From: Bacillota bacterium
GTDB lineage: Bacteria; Bacillota; Clostridia; Acetivibrionales; DTU013
DNA: 64,000 bases
Reading direction: 5' to 3'
Assembly (NCBI GenBank): GCA_023433505.1
Contig: JAEZCO010000033.1
Location: 37,236-101,235, forward strand
Position numbers and translations under genes: made by a program. The notes beneath the pieces were generated by a model. It searched no databases. It had not been told where the DNA came from and worked only from the letters and a program-made list of their open reading frames with translations. This document shows, piece by piece, positions 41,632 through 51,073 of this stretch (the first letter of the stretch is position 1; each line of letters begins with the position of its first letter).

Positions 41632-42459
41632 ATGTATAGAATAGGCTTTTTAGGGCCGAAGGGGACCTTTTCCCACGAAGCTTTGCTGATATATGCGAAA
41701 GAAATGGCGTATGAGGCCTGTAATTATTCTTCAATTCAGGAATTGCTCCAGGCTGTGCAGAATAATGCAATCGACGAGGCACTGGCACCCATTGAGAATT
41801 CAATTGAAGGGGCTGTCAATGCTACTTTGGATATACTGGCTGCCGACGTGGATTTGTTGATAAAGTCGGAGCTGGTGATCCCTGTAAGGGAGAATCTCCT
41901 GATCAAAAAGGGAGCATCCGTTGACAGTATCAGGCATATTTTATCCCATCCGCAGCCCCTGGGACAGTGCAGGAATTTTATAAATTCACGCTTTCCCGGC
42001 GCGGAGATAAGAGCAACATACAGCACAGCGGGCGCGGCAGAGGAAGTAGCCGGGGGTTCCGGCGACAGCGCGGCTATCGGGTCGTCGGCAGCAGCAGAAG
42101 CATACGGGCTGGATATAGCGGAAAGAGACATTCAGGACTGCGAGAATAATCATACAAGGTTTGTTGCGGTAGGCCATACCGATGGCCATAGAACCGGCAA
42201 CGACAGGACGTCCATCGTGTTTACGACGGAGGACAAGCCGGGATGCCTGTACAGGGTATTGGACATATTCAATTTGTGGGATATCAATATGAGTAAAATT
42301 GAATCCAGACCGGCAAAAAACCAATTGGGAAGATATATTTTCTTTGTGGATATCGGCGGTCACAGGGAAGATGATGATATAAGAGACGCATTAACCATGA
42401 TAAAGAGAAAAGCTTCTTTCTTCAAATTTCTGGGTTCCTATCCAGCGGCCAAAGAATAG
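41632..42459 (+). CDS. pheA: Prephenate dehydratase
   Basis: Makes phenylpyruvate from prephenate in phenylalanine synthesis. It has about 275 aa with no chorismate mutase domain. The dehydratase domain has MYRIGFLGPKGTFSHEALL, IENSIEGAVNATLDIL and the catalytic NHTRFVAVG. The C-terminal ACT domain (about 195-270) has TEDKPGCLYRVLDIF and KIESRPAKNQLGRYIFFVD, with the ESRP motif known to bind phenylalanine for feedback inhibition. GTG at 41617 is an alternative start; GGAG lies 9 bases before the ATG at 41632. Confidence 0.93.
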   Translation: MYRIGFLGPKGTFSHEALLIYAKEMAYEACNYSSIQELLQAVQNNAIDEALAPIENSIEGAVNATLDILAADVDLLIKSELVIPVRENLLIKKGASVDSIRHILSHPQPLGQCRNFINSRFPGAEIRATYSTAGAAEEVAGGSGDSAAIGSSAAAEAYGLDIAERDIQDCENNHTRFVAVGHTDGHRTGNDRTSIVFTTEDKPGCLYRVLDIFNLWDINMSKIESRPAKNQLGRYIFFVDIGGHREDDDIRDALTMIKRKASFFKFLGSYPAAKE

Positions 42460-42529
42460 GGGGCACACCCGGGAGTTACTCTGAAACATAACCGGAGCTG
42501 GGAAATGGGAGTGAATGGAATCCATATTA

Positions 42530-42538
42530 TGGTATAAT
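42530..42538 (+). promoter_or_regulatory. Extended -10 promoter before the MazG-like gene
   Basis: TGGTATAAT is an extended -10 element (TGnTATAAT). No good -35 box is seen. It drives a leader of about 110 nt. Confidence 0.55.
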
Positions 42539-42599
42539 GTACATGGGGCGCACTTAAGCCTTCCGGCGGGAATGTTCCCCCATGATCCAGGAATGACCA

Positions 42600-42632
42600 C
42601 CTCCGGACCGGTTGGGGCCGAAAATCCGGAGG
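42600..42632 (+). promoter_or_regulatory. Leader hairpin before the MazG-like gene
   Basis: A perfect 8-bp stem CCTCCGGA (42600-42607) / TCCGGAGG (42625-42632) lies just before the ribosome site AAGGAG. A small palindrome GGGAATGTTCCC is upstream (about 42569-42580). There is no T-run, so this is not a simple terminator. It could be a binding site or translation control element of unknown type. Confidence 0.4.
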
Positions 42633-42651
42633 ACGCTAAGGAGTTGAGTAT

Positions 42652-42990
42652 ATGGCTGTTTTTGATAAAGAGATCGACATTACCAGGAACATAAAGCTGA
42701 TTGAATGGCTCAAAGGCGAGTTGCTTACCGATATTGCAAATCTTTTCAGGGTTCTTGTCAACGGCATTCGTGAGGAAGTTCACGATTCCGTCTCCGATAC
42801 GATTTCCAATATCATTTTGATCAGTTATCTTTTAGGCAAGCGTTTGGGAATCAGCTATAACGCCATTGAGATGAAGATACACAACAAGATAAAGCTGGGG
42901 CTTGTAGAGAACCATGAGGTTGAAAAATATTACGGAGATTTATCGGAGCTTTCGAAGCATCTGGGCAGTTCTCGAAGAAAGGAGAACTGA
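42652..42990 (+). CDS. MazG-like family protein
   Basis: Small all-alpha protein of 112 aa related to the MazG/dUTPase-type nucleotide pyrophosphohydrolases. The start FDKEIDITRNIKLIEWLKGE and the acidic helix EVHDSVSDTISNIILISYLL (candidate metal ligands) fit the MazG-like group. A basic tail follows. AAGGAG precedes the ATG. It is the first gene before gdpP (about 6 bp away), rplI and dnaB. Nucleotide hydrolysis is inferred from the family and is unproven for this short subgroup. Confidence 0.78.
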   Translation: MAVFDKEIDITRNIKLIEWLKGELLTDIANLFRVLVNGIREEVHDSVSDTISNIILISYLLGKRLGISYNAIEMKIHNKIKLGLVENHEVEKYYGDLSELSKHLGSSRRKEN

Positions 42991-42995
42991 GGGTG

Positions 42996-45008
42996 ATGGA
43001 CAGCAAAAAATTCACCGGGATTTTTGCGCCCCGCGCAAGCCTTTATTTATGGATCATACTTACATTGCTGATTGTCATAACCGTACTGGAATGGCGTATT
43101 GCAATTCCAGGCTATATATTGCTTGCTTTTCTTACCTACTACAATGCGCGCTCGGGGTCCAGAAGGCGGCATGAAATCACAAAATACATAGAAAATTTGA
43201 CCTTCAACATTGATACGGCCACAAAGGACACCCTGCTCAATTTTCCCATGCCTCTGGTGGTTACGGAACTGGGCGGCACCATTATCTGGTATAATTCATC
43301 CTTCCGAAAGATATTTGACGGAGAAGAACTGCTGGAAAAGACCATAAGCGATTTCGTCGGTGAGCTGAACCCCGAGACCCTTGTGGGAGAAAACGTAAAC
43401 ATCTTCAAACAGGTTTATTTAAACGGCATGCACTACAAGGTGCTGTGCAATTTTGCCAAAATTGAAAAAAAGGCCGACAATAGCGGCTATATTCTGATCT
43501 TATATTTTATTGACATTTCCGAGCTGGTGGAGATCCGGAGGAAATACCAGGACGAGAAGGTGGTTACAGGCCTGGTAGTCATCGATAACTATGATGACCT
43601 GATGCAGAGCATGGAAGATACGTCCCGTCCTCAAATGCTTGCCGAGATTGATAAGAAGGTTATCCAGTGGATGGGCTTTACCTATGGAATCATCAAAAAG
43701 TTCGACAGGGACAAATATCTTTTCATTTTTGAAAACAAATACCTCAAGGAGTTTGAAGAAAAGAAATTTGAAGTACTGGATACGGTGAAGGAGATTAATG
43801 TAGGAAATAAGATTCCCGTGACCCTAAGTCTCGGGTTTGGGCTGAACGGCAAAACCATTGTGGAAAACTTCTACTCCGCCGGTGCCGCCATTGACATAGC
43901 CCTTGGCCGCGGCGGGGATCAGGTGGTGATTAAGAATGGCGACAGCTTCAGCTTTTTCGGAGGAAGGACAAGAGAACTGGAAAAGAGGACAAAGGTCAAA
44001 GCGAGAGTCATTGCTTACGCGCTGCGTGAGCTTATAGACCAGTCGGCATCTGTCTTCATTATGGGACATGAAAATGCAGACGTGGATTCTCTGGGGGCGG
44101 CACTGGGTCTGTACAGAGTTGCAAAAAGCAGGGGCAAGGAAGCATATATTGTCCTGGAGCATTCAAATGCTACCATTGACAATTTAATAGCGAAAATGCA
44201 GAAGAACTCCGACTATGAAGGGCTGATTGCAGGACGGAATGCGGCCCTTGACAGGATAGGGAAGAAAAGCCTCCTGATCATCGTGGACACGCACAGGCCT
44301 GGCTTTACTGAAGCTCCGGAGCTTATTCCAAGGGCAGGGCAGGTGGTGGTGATCGACCATCACAGGAAAGGCGCAGATTTCATCCAGGATACGGTGCTGA
44401 CCTATCAGGAAACCTATGCATCATCGACCTGCGAGCTTGTGACGGAAATTCTCCAATATATTGATGAAAAGCTGAAACTGAAACCCCTTGAGGCGGAAGC
44501 GTTATTTGCCGGTATCGTAGTGGATACCAAGAATTTCACCTTCAAAACAGGAGTGAGGACCTTCGAAGCAGCGTCCTACCTGAGACGCCAGGGAGTGGAT
44601 ACTGTGGCTGTAAAGCAGCTCTTCCAGAACGATCTGGCGACTTATTCCAGCATCTCCACGGTGGTTAAGGAGGCTGAAATCATCGGGAATGAAATAGCCA
44701 TATCCGTCTGCCATCAAAACATAAAGAATGTACAGCTGGTCACAGCAAAGGCAGCCGATGAGCTTTTGAACCTTTCAGGCATTATTGCCGCCTTTGTTCT
44801 GGGCCTGGTTGGCAACGAGGTTTGGATCAGCGGCAGATCCCTGGGAGATATCAACGTACAGGTGATATTGGAAAAGCTGGGCGGAGGAGGGCATTTAACC
44901 GTAGCCGGCGCGCAGCTGACAGGAATTTCTCTGGAGGATGCCAGGGAGAAGCTTAAATATGCTATAATGGAATATATGAATGAGAACAGTAAAGAGAAAT
45001 TAGTGTAG
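42996..45008 (+). CDS. gdpP: Cyclic-di-AMP phosphodiesterase GdpP
   Basis: Membrane enzyme of about 670 aa that degrades c-di-AMP. Two transmembrane helices lie near residues 12-55. A PAS-like domain (about 75-190) follows, then a degenerate GGDEF domain lacking the GGDEF signature (about 190-330). The DHH phosphoesterase domain has MGHENADVDSLGAALG (about residue 355), IIVDTHRPGF and VIDHHRKGADF. The DHHA1 motif GGGGHLTVAGAQLTG is near the end. GTG at 42993 is also possible. The order gdpP-rplI-dnaB is conserved in Firmicutes. Confidence 0.96.
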   Translation: MDSKKFTGIFAPRASLYLWIILTLLIVITVLEWRIAIPGYILLAFLTYYNARSGSRRRHEITKYIENLTFNIDTATKDTLLNFPMPLVVTELGGTIIWYNSSFRKIFDGEELLEKTISDFVGELNPETLVGENVNIFKQVYLNGMHYKVLCNFAKIEKKADNSGYILILYFIDISELVEIRRKYQDEKVVTGLVVIDNYDDLMQSMEDTSRPQMLAEIDKKVIQWMGFTYGIIKKFDRDKYLFIFENKYLKEFEEKKFEVLDTVKEINVGNKIPVTLSLGFGLNGKTIVENFYSAGAAIDIALGRGGDQVVIKNGDSFSFFGGRTRELEKRTKVKARVIAYALRELIDQSASVFIMGHENADVDSLGAALGLYRVAKSRGKEAYIVLEHSNATIDNLIAKMQKNSDYEGLIAGRNAALDRIGKKSLLIIVDTHRPGFTEAPELIPRAGQVVVIDHHRKGADFIQDTVLTYQETYASSTCELVTEILQYIDEKLKLKPLEAEALFAGIVVDTKNFTFKTGVRTFEAASYLRRQGVDTVAVKQLFQNDLATYSSISTVVKEAEIIGNEIAISVCHQNIKNVQLVTAKAADELLNLSGIIAAFVLGLVGNEVWISGRSLGDINVQVILEKLGGGGHLTVAGAQLTGISLEDAREKLKYAIMEYMNENSKEKLV

Positions 45009-45018
45009 GAGGGTACAT

Positions 45019-45465
45019 ATGAAGGTTATATTGAAGCAGGACGTCAAAGGGCTGGGCAAAAAGGAAGACATGGTCAACGTAAGCGACGGCTATGCCAGGA
45101 ATTTTCTTTTCCCCAGAAATGTTGCAGTGGAAGCAAGCTCAACCAACATAAATGTGATGAATACCAAAAAAGAGGCAGAGAAGTCCAAAAAGGACAGAGA
45201 ACTGGCCCATGCCAAAGAATTGGCCGCCAAAGTCAAGGACACCGTTGTTGTCATAAAGACCAAGGCGGGTGAAAACGGCAAGCTTTTCGGCTCAATTACA
45301 AGCAAGGACATCGCCGACAAATTGAAGGCGGACCACAAGCTTGACATAGACAAGAAAAAAATCGTAATGCATGATGCGCTAAAAACATTGGGGACAACGG
45401 AGCTTGAAGTAAAGCTGTATCCCGAGGTGAGTACGAAGTTGACGGTAAAGATCGAGCATGAGTAG
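45019..45465 (+). CDS. rplI: 50S ribosomal protein L9
   Basis: Protein of 148 aa at the base of the L1 stalk. The N-terminal domain MKVILKQDVKGLGKKEDMVN with GYARNFLFPRNVA is followed by a long connecting helix rich in Lys and Glu (EAEKSKKDRELAHAKELAAK) and the C-terminal domain (GKLFGSITSKDIADKLKA). GGAGGG precedes the ATG. It lies 10 bp after gdpP and before dnaB. Confidence 0.98.
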   Translation: MKVILKQDVKGLGKKEDMVNVSDGYARNFLFPRNVAVEASSTNINVMNTKKEAEKSKKDRELAHAKELAAKVKDTVVVIKTKAGENGKLFGSITSKDIADKLKADHKLDIDKKKIVMHDALKTLGTTELEVKLYPEVSTKLTVKIEHE

Positions 45466-45488
45466 ACGGGGCTGGAGGAACTGGAACA

Positions 45489-46850
45489 GTGGATATTAGC
45501 GCGATAGGGAGAATTCCGCCTCACAACCTGGAAGCTGAGCAGGCAGCCCTTGGCTGTATGCTTCTGGATTCCGACGTCATCCCGACCGTTACGGAATTGA
45601 TCAAAAGCGAAGATTTTTACAGGGACGACCATAAGGAAATTTTTGAAGCGATTATGGACCTGTCGGAACGAGCCCAGCCGGTGGACCTGATTACGGTTTC
45701 AGAGCAGCTGAAGCTGCGGGGGACCCTTGATAACGTCGGAGGTCTGGATTACCTGGTAAATATAACCTCCGGGGTTCCTACCACTGCCAATGCCAAGCAT
45801 TATACAAAGATCGTGGAAGAAAAGGCTCTGCTCAGAAGATTGATCAAAGCCTCTTCGGACATAACCAATATGGGGTACGAAGCTTCCGAAGAAGCGGCAT
45901 ATGTTCTGGACAGGGCAGAAAAGACAATTTTTGATATCATGCAGAAAAGATCCACCCAGGGCTTCTATCATATTAAGGATGTTCTTCTGGAAACCTTCAA
46001 TAAACTGGAAGAACTCTATAACAGCAAAAGCATCATCACGGGAATCCCCACTGGCTTTACGGACCTGGATTATAAAACTGCGGGTCTGCATGACTCCGAC
46101 CTTGTGCTTATCGCTGCCCGTCCGGGTATGGGAAAGACGGCAATGGCGCTGAACATAGCGCAATATGCTGCGGTTCACAGAAATGTTCCGGTAGCAATCT
46201 TCAATCTGGAAATGTCCAAGGACCAGATTGTCAACAGGATGCTTTGCAGCGAGGTCATGGTAGACAGCCACCGGATGAGGACCGGAAAGCTTGAAGATGA
46301 TGACTGGCAGAAGATTGCACGGGCGTTGGGGCCCATGTCGGAAGCTCCGGTCTATATTGATGACACTCCGGGTATTTCCGTAATGGATATCCGGGCAAAA
46401 TGCAGGCGGCTGAAGCTTGAAAAAAATCTGGGACTGGTAGTCATCGACTACCTGCAGCTCATGCAGGGAAGAGGAAAAAATGAAAACAGGCAGCAGGAAG
46501 TATCCGAGATTTCCAGGTCTCTGAAAATACTGGCCAAGGAATTGCATATTCCGGTGGTCACTATGTCCCAGTTGAGCCGCGGACCTGAACAAAGGACGGA
46601 CCACAGACCCATGCTGAGTGATTTAAGGGAGTCGGGAGCTATCGAGCAGGATGCCGATATAGTCATGTTTCTATACAGGGACGACTATTATAATCCCGAT
46701 ACCGAAAAGAAAAACATTGCGGAGGTAATCATCGCCAAGCACAGGGGTGGCTCTACGGGTACCATAGAGCTGAGATGGTTTGGTGAATATACCAAATTCG
46801 CTAATTTGAAAAAGGATGAGTATCCCAACAGTGCACGAAATGCTGGATAA
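45489..46850 (+). CDS. dnaB: Replicative DNA helicase DnaB
   Basis: Hexameric 5'-3' helicase of the replication fork, 453 aa (dnaC in Bacillus naming). The N-terminal domain (about 1-150) starts RIPPHNLEAEQAALGCMLLD. The RecA-like domain has Walker A ARPGMGKTAMALNIA (about residue 208), the catalytic segment FNLEMSK and Walker B VVIDYLQLM, with the arginine finger region AKHRGGSTGTIELRW. There is no intein. The start is GTG at 45489 after GGAGG. Its 3' end overlaps tilS by about 35 bp. Confidence 0.97.
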   Translation: MDISAIGRIPPHNLEAEQAALGCMLLDSDVIPTVTELIKSEDFYRDDHKEIFEAIMDLSERAQPVDLITVSEQLKLRGTLDNVGGLDYLVNITSGVPTTANAKHYTKIVEEKALLRRLIKASSDITNMGYEASEEAAYVLDRAEKTIFDIMQKRSTQGFYHIKDVLLETFNKLEELYNSKSIITGIPTGFTDLDYKTAGLHDSDLVLIAARPGMGKTAMALNIAQYAAVHRNVPVAIFNLEMSKDQIVNRMLCSEVMVDSHRMRTGKLEDDDWQKIARALGPMSEAPVYIDDTPGISVMDIRAKCRRLKLEKNLGLVVIDYLQLMQGRGKNENRQQEVSEISRSLKILAKELHIPVVTMSQLSRGPEQRTDHRPMLSDLRESGAIEQDADIVMFLYRDDYYNPDTEKKNIAEVIIAKHRGGSTGTIELRWFGEYTKFANLKKDEYPNSARNAG

Positions 46851-48249
46851 GGTTGTTGAAACCATAAGAAGATACCAATTGATTGAAAATGGTGAAACCG
46901 TCGTGACAGGCGTGTCAGGGGGACCTGACTCAGTCTGCCTTTTGCATGTTCTGCACCTGCTGTCCGGGAGACTGGGCATAAAAGTTCTGGCCATTCATAT
47001 CAATCACGGGCTGCGGGGCAGAGAATCGGACGGCGATGAAGCCTTTACACGGGAAATTTGCAGCAATCTGGGAATAAATTTGCGTTGCCTTGCATTTGAT
47101 ATAAATGAAGTATCCCGGAAGGAAGGGATCTCGCTTGAGGAAGCCGGAAGGGAAACCCGATACAGGGAGTTTCAACGCTTTGCCGATGAAACCGGCGCTG
47201 CGAGAATCGCAGTAGCCCATAATAAAAATGACCAGGCGGAGACAGTCCTGATGAACCTTCTTCGGGGAACAGGGCTCCAGGGCCTTACGGGAATGGATTA
47301 CATCCGCGGGCGCATCATCAGGCCCCTTCTGGATGTCAGCCGGCGGGAGATTGAAAAATACTGTGAAGAAAACTCCCTGGGGTACAGAATTGACAGCTCC
47401 AATCTTAAAGGGGATTTCACCCGCAACAGGATTCGGCTGGACCTGATACCCGGGATAAATAAAAGCTTTGGTACGGATTTGACTGAAAGCGTGCATAGGA
47501 TGGCTCTCCTTCTGAAGTCCGACAACAGCTATATGGAGCTGGAAGCCCAAAAGGCTTTTTCCCGTTGCCTTGATACCGATTCCAACGGATGTGTGGCGTT
47601 GAAGCTCAAAGAATTAAAGCTGCTTCATCCGGCCCTAACCGCCAGAGTGATCAGAATAGCTGTCGGCCGCATAAAAGGAAATTTGAAGGGGATTGAGAGT
47701 AAACATGTTGAGGATATTACAGCGCTTTTGAAAAAAAGCAGGACCGGTTCGGCGATACAATTGCCCTTCGGTATCCGGGCAGGCATTTCCTACGGTGTAT
47801 TGAAGGTTTTTATGGAAAGGCCTTCAACGGATAAGGAGTTTGAATATGAACTGGAGGTTCCGGGCTTTGCATCCCTGGATGAAATCCCTTTGTCAATCAA
47901 ATCCTCCCTTGAAAGCTTGTGCCCAAATATTGATAAATATGAAAGAATAGGTTATAATTCTTTAGAGCAGTTTTTTGATTATGACAGAATGAATAAGGGA
48001 ATAAATATAAGAAACCGGCGGATTGGCGATGTTTTCGCACCCTACGGATCCAATGGTTCAAAAAAGCTCAAGGAATACTTTATAGACAATAAGGTGCCCA
48101 GGGAGAAACGAGACGGAATACCATTAATTGCTTCAGCCAATGAAGTCGTCTGGATCATCGGACATAAAATTAGTGATAAATTTAAGGTAACTGAAAATAC
48201 TAAGAGGGTATTGAAGCTGACGGTGAAAATGTCCCTCATGGAGGATTAA
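46816..48249 (+). CDS. tilS: tRNA(Ile)-lysidine synthetase TilS
   Basis: Modifies the wobble C of the AUA-reading isoleucine tRNA to lysidine; essential. It has 477 aa. The N-terminal PP-loop VTGVSGGPDSVCLLHVLHLL carries SGGPDS at residues 34-39, followed by AHNKNDQAETVLMNLLRGTG. The TilS substrate-binding domain starts near 245, and a C-terminal domain has RRIGDVFAPYGSNGSKKLKE. ATG at 46816 overlaps dnaB by about 35 bp; the ATG at 46840 is an alternative. The next gene starts at its stop codon. Confidence 0.95.
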   Translation: MSIPTVHEMLDKVVETIRRYQLIENGETVVTGVSGGPDSVCLLHVLHLLSGRLGIKVLAIHINHGLRGRESDGDEAFTREICSNLGINLRCLAFDINEVSRKEGISLEEAGRETRYREFQRFADETGAARIAVAHNKNDQAETVLMNLLRGTGLQGLTGMDYIRGRIIRPLLDVSRREIEKYCEENSLGYRIDSSNLKGDFTRNRIRLDLIPGINKSFGTDLTESVHRMALLLKSDNSYMELEAQKAFSRCLDTDSNGCVALKLKELKLLHPALTARVIRIAVGRIKGNLKGIESKHVEDITALLKKSRTGSAIQLPFGIRAGISYGVLKVFMERPSTDKEFEYELEVPGFASLDEIPLSIKSSLESLCPNIDKYERIGYNSLEQFFDYDRMNKGINIRNRRIGDVFAPYGSNGSKKLKEYFIDNKVPREKRDGIPLIASANEVVWIIGHKISDKFKVTENTKRVLKLTVKMSLMED

Positions 48250-48836
48250 TGACAGAAGATTTTGAAGAAGTACTCGTAGGCAGCCAGCAGATAAGAAGCA
48301 AGGTTATTGAGCTTGGGAAGCAGATATCAAAGGATTATGCAGGAAAGGAACTGGTTCTTGTAGGCGTATTAAAAGGCGGTTTTGTATTTCTTGCCGACCT
48401 GATGAGGGAAATCACCATACCCGTGGACATGGATATGATCGCAGTATCCAGCTACGGCGCTTCCACAAAATCCTCGGGAGTCGTACGAATATTGAAGGAT
48501 ATCGACGTTAACGTGACGGGGAAGCATGTTCTCATTGTGGAGGATCTGGTAGATACGGGGTTGACCTTGAGGTATTTGAAGGACCTTTTCAGGACCAGGG
48601 GACCGGAGAGCGTTAAAATTTGTACGGCTTTTGACAAGCCTTCCAGGCGGAAGGTTGACATCCAGGTGGAATATGAAGGGATCATCGTCCCGGATAAATT
48701 TATTGTCGGGTATGGACTTGATTATGCGGGAAAATACCGTAATCTGCCTGATATCAGAACGCTTAAGCCTGAGGTATATGCAGTTTCCGCATGCAAGGAA
48801 GGAGAATGGCCGGAAAAGGACAGTCTGGATGTTTAA
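48249..48836 (+). CDS. hpt: Hypoxanthine phosphoribosyltransferase
   Basis: Purine salvage enzyme that converts hypoxanthine or guanine plus PRPP into IMP or GMP, 195 aa. The PRPP loop is VLIVEDLVDTGLTLRYL. KGGFVFLADLMREI and the flexible loop VSSYGASTKSSGVVRI are also typical, with VGYGLDYAGKYRNLPDI near the C-terminus. Its ATG shares the last A of the tilS stop codon (TAATG). The order tilS-hpt-ftsH is conserved in Bacillus and Clostridia. Confidence 0.97.
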   Translation: MTEDFEEVLVGSQQIRSKVIELGKQISKDYAGKELVLVGVLKGGFVFLADLMREITIPVDMDMIAVSSYGASTKSSGVVRILKDIDVNVTGKHVLIVEDLVDTGLTLRYLKDLFRTRGPESVKICTAFDKPSRRKVDIQVEYEGIIVPDKFIVGYGLDYAGKYRNLPDIRTLKPEVYAVSACKEGEWPEKDSLDV

Positions 48837-48854
48837 GTTCCGGAATTGAATACT

Positions 48855-48882
48855 TTGACGATTATTGTGTTGTAAATATGTA
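48855..48882 (+). promoter_or_regulatory. Candidate ftsH promoter
   Basis: TTGACG (48855-48860), a 16-bp spacer and TATGTA (48877-48882), about 60 bp before ftsH. Confidence 0.45.
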
Positions 48883-48942
48883 TATGTTAAGATATACTAA
48901 TAAATTGACAGGGTTTTACTGTAACCGCCGGGAGGGAGATAT

Positions 48943-50757
48943 TTGAAATATTTCAAGGGACTAAGCTTTTATATAGTTATTTTTGTTATTATACTCTTCA
49001 TTCTTACTTTGTACACCACATCGGGTACACCGCAGGAAATGAGCTATTCGGAATTTTTGTCACAAATTCAGAACAGCAATATTCAGGATGTCACCCTAAA
49101 AGGGGATGAGGCTACCATTGAACTGGTAACCGCAAAGCAGGACGCGAAGAGTAAGTTCTATGTGGTTTATATATCTTCAGTGGACTCATTTACAAATCTA
49201 ATGACGGATGCACTGAAAAACAAACAAATACGGAATTTCAAGATTGAACGTCCGCCGTCAGCACCCTGGTGGGTGGCTATACTGCCGACAGTAGGACTGA
49301 TCGTTATCTTTGTGATTTTCTGGGTATTCTTCCTTCAGCAGTCTCAGGGCGGCGGAGGGAACAGGGTCATGTCTTTCGGGAAAAGCAAGGCCAAAATGAG
49401 TACCGACGACAAAAAGAAGGTCACCTTTGACGACGTGGCCGGTGCCGATGAAGAAAAAGAAGAACTCAAGGAAATCGTAGAGTTTTTGAAACAGCCCAAG
49501 AAGTTTATCGAATTGGGAGCCAGGATACCGAAGGGTGTTCTGCTTGTAGGACCTCCCGGTACAGGTAAAACCTTGCTGGCTAAAGCAGTTTCCGGTGAAG
49601 CCGGTGTTCCCTTCTTCAGCATCAGCGGTTCGGATTTCGTTGAGATGTTTGTCGGCGTGGGCGCATCGAGGGTCAGAGACCTTTTCGAACAGGCGAAAAA
49701 GAATGCGCCGTGTATCGTATTTATCGATGAAATTGACGCAGTGGGCCGGCACAGAGGCGCAGGTCTCGGAGGAGGCCACGACGAACGCGAGCAGACGTTG
49801 AACCAGCTCCTTGTTGAAATGGATGGTTTCGGCGTGAATGAAGGAGTTATTATCCTTGCCGCTACAAACCGGCCGGATATATTGGACCCCGCCTTGCTCA
49901 GACCGGGCAGGTTTGACAGAAGGGTATTTGTAGGACTGCCGGATATCAAGGGCCGCGAAGCGATTTTGAAGGTCCATTCCAAAGGCAAGCCCCTGAGTTC
50001 CGATGTAAAGCTGGATGAACTGGCCAAGAGCACGCCCGGATTTACCGGAGCCGATCTGGAAAACCTTTTGAATGAAGCGGCGCTTCTTGCAGCCAGAAAG
50101 AACAAAAAGCGCATTGAAATGGAAGAAATAAAGGAAGCGACCTTCAAGGTTGTGGTTGGGCCTGAGAAGAAGAGCCGGGTCATGAGTGAGAAGGAAAAGA
50201 AGCTTACCGCCTATCACGAAGCCGGCCACGCAATAGCGGTTAAAGTTGCTTCCTCCACCGACAAGGTTGACAGGGTATCCATTATCCCGTCAGGAAGAGC
50301 CGGCGGTTATACCGCCCATAAACCGGACACCGACAAGACCTACCATACAAAAGGACAGCTTATGGAGGAAATCGTCATTGCCATGGGCGGCAGAGCGGCG
50401 GAAGATCTGGTGCTTGGCGAGGTAAGCACAGGCGCTTCCAGCGATCTGAAACACGCCAACGGAGTGGCAAGAAGCATGATAACCAAATTCGGCATGAGCG
50501 ATAGCCTTGGGAATCTGGTGTTTGATGAAAACGATGAAGTGTTTATCGGGCGTGATTTCGGACATACCAAGCTTTATAGTGAAGAAGTTGCGTCGGAAAT
50601 AGACAAGGAAGTTAAAAAGCTCATAGACAACGGATATGAGCATGCCAAGAACATCCTCAAAGAAAATATGGATAAACTTCATCGGATTGCTCAGGCTCTT
50701 CTGGAAAAGGAAAAGCTGGAAGGCATGGAATTTGAAGAAATATTTGCCGGGACCTGA
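48943..50757 (+). CDS. ftsH: ATP-dependent zinc metalloprotease FtsH
   Basis: Membrane-bound AAA+ protease of 604 aa that removes misfolded membrane and regulatory proteins. Two transmembrane helices flank an outer domain (residues about 8-27 and 109-130). Walker A is GPPGTGKT at residues 203-210, followed by CIVFIDEIDAVGRHRGAGLG, and the second region of homology is ATNRPDILDPALLRPGRFDR. The zinc site is HEAGH at residues 425-429. The start is TTG after GGGAGGGAG. In spore formers FtsH also aids Spo0A activation. Confidence 0.98.
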   Translation: MKYFKGLSFYIVIFVIILFILTLYTTSGTPQEMSYSEFLSQIQNSNIQDVTLKGDEATIELVTAKQDAKSKFYVVYISSVDSFTNLMTDALKNKQIRNFKIERPPSAPWWVAILPTVGLIVIFVIFWVFFLQQSQGGGGNRVMSFGKSKAKMSTDDKKKVTFDDVAGADEEKEELKEIVEFLKQPKKFIELGARIPKGVLLVGPPGTGKTLLAKAVSGEAGVPFFSISGSDFVEMFVGVGASRVRDLFEQAKKNAPCIVFIDEIDAVGRHRGAGLGGGHDEREQTLNQLLVEMDGFGVNEGVIILAATNRPDILDPALLRPGRFDRRVFVGLPDIKGREAILKVHSKGKPLSSDVKLDELAKSTPGFTGADLENLLNEAALLAARKNKKRIEMEEIKEATFKVVVGPEKKSRVMSEKEKKLTAYHEAGHAIAVKVASSTDKVDRVSIIPSGRAGGYTAHKPDTDKTYHTKGQLMEEIVIAMGGRAAEDLVLGEVSTGASSDLKHANGVARSMITKFGMSDSLGNLVFDENDEVFIGRDFGHTKLYSEEVASEIDKEVKKLIDNGYEHAKNILKENMDKLHRIAQALLEKEKLEGMEFEEIFAGT

Positions 50758-50767
50758 TCTTTTTCGC

Positions 50768-50797
50768 TTGACTTTACGCTTGGATTTATGGTAAATT
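50768..50797 (+). promoter_or_regulatory. metK promoter
   Basis: TTGACT (50768-50773), an 18-bp spacer and TAAATT (50792-50797), just upstream of the SAM riboswitch. Confidence 0.6.
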
Positions 50798-50820
50798 GAA
50801 AAAGTAAGATGAATTAAATA

Positions 50821-50924
50821 GTGGACCTTATCAAGAGAGGTGGAGGGACTGAGCCCTATGAAACCCGACAACCGGCCCAACGGCACGGTGCCAATTCCTG
50901 CAGGAATTATTCCTGAGAGATGAG
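50821..50924 (+). ncRNA. SAM-I riboswitch (S-box)
   Basis: The S-box core is plain: CTTATCAAGAGAGGTGGAGG at the P1/P2 side, then ATGAAACCCGACAACCGG, then GGTGCCAATTCCTGCAG, closing with GAGAGATGAG. SAM binding stabilises P1 and allows the downstream terminator to form, so metK is switched off when SAM is plentiful. It precedes metK, a classic target. Confidence 0.97.
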
Positions 50925-50937
50925 TAAATGGTTTATT

Positions 50938-50970
50938 AAGCCTCTTCTGTCAGGAAGAGGCTTTTATTTT
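50938..50970 (+). terminator. Terminator of the SAM riboswitch expression platform
   Basis: A 10-bp stem AAGCCTCTTC / GAAGAGGCTT with loop TGTCAG is followed by a T-rich run (CTTTTATTTT). It comes 14 nt after the aptamer. Confidence 0.9.
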
Positions 50971-51073
50971 GGTTTTGCGTCCGGCAGTACGGACGGATCA
51001 ATGATGGGGACGGCCCCCGGCCGTCGTAGAAACAGTAGTAGAGGCTTGGACCTCAAAGAAGGAGAGAAGAAAT

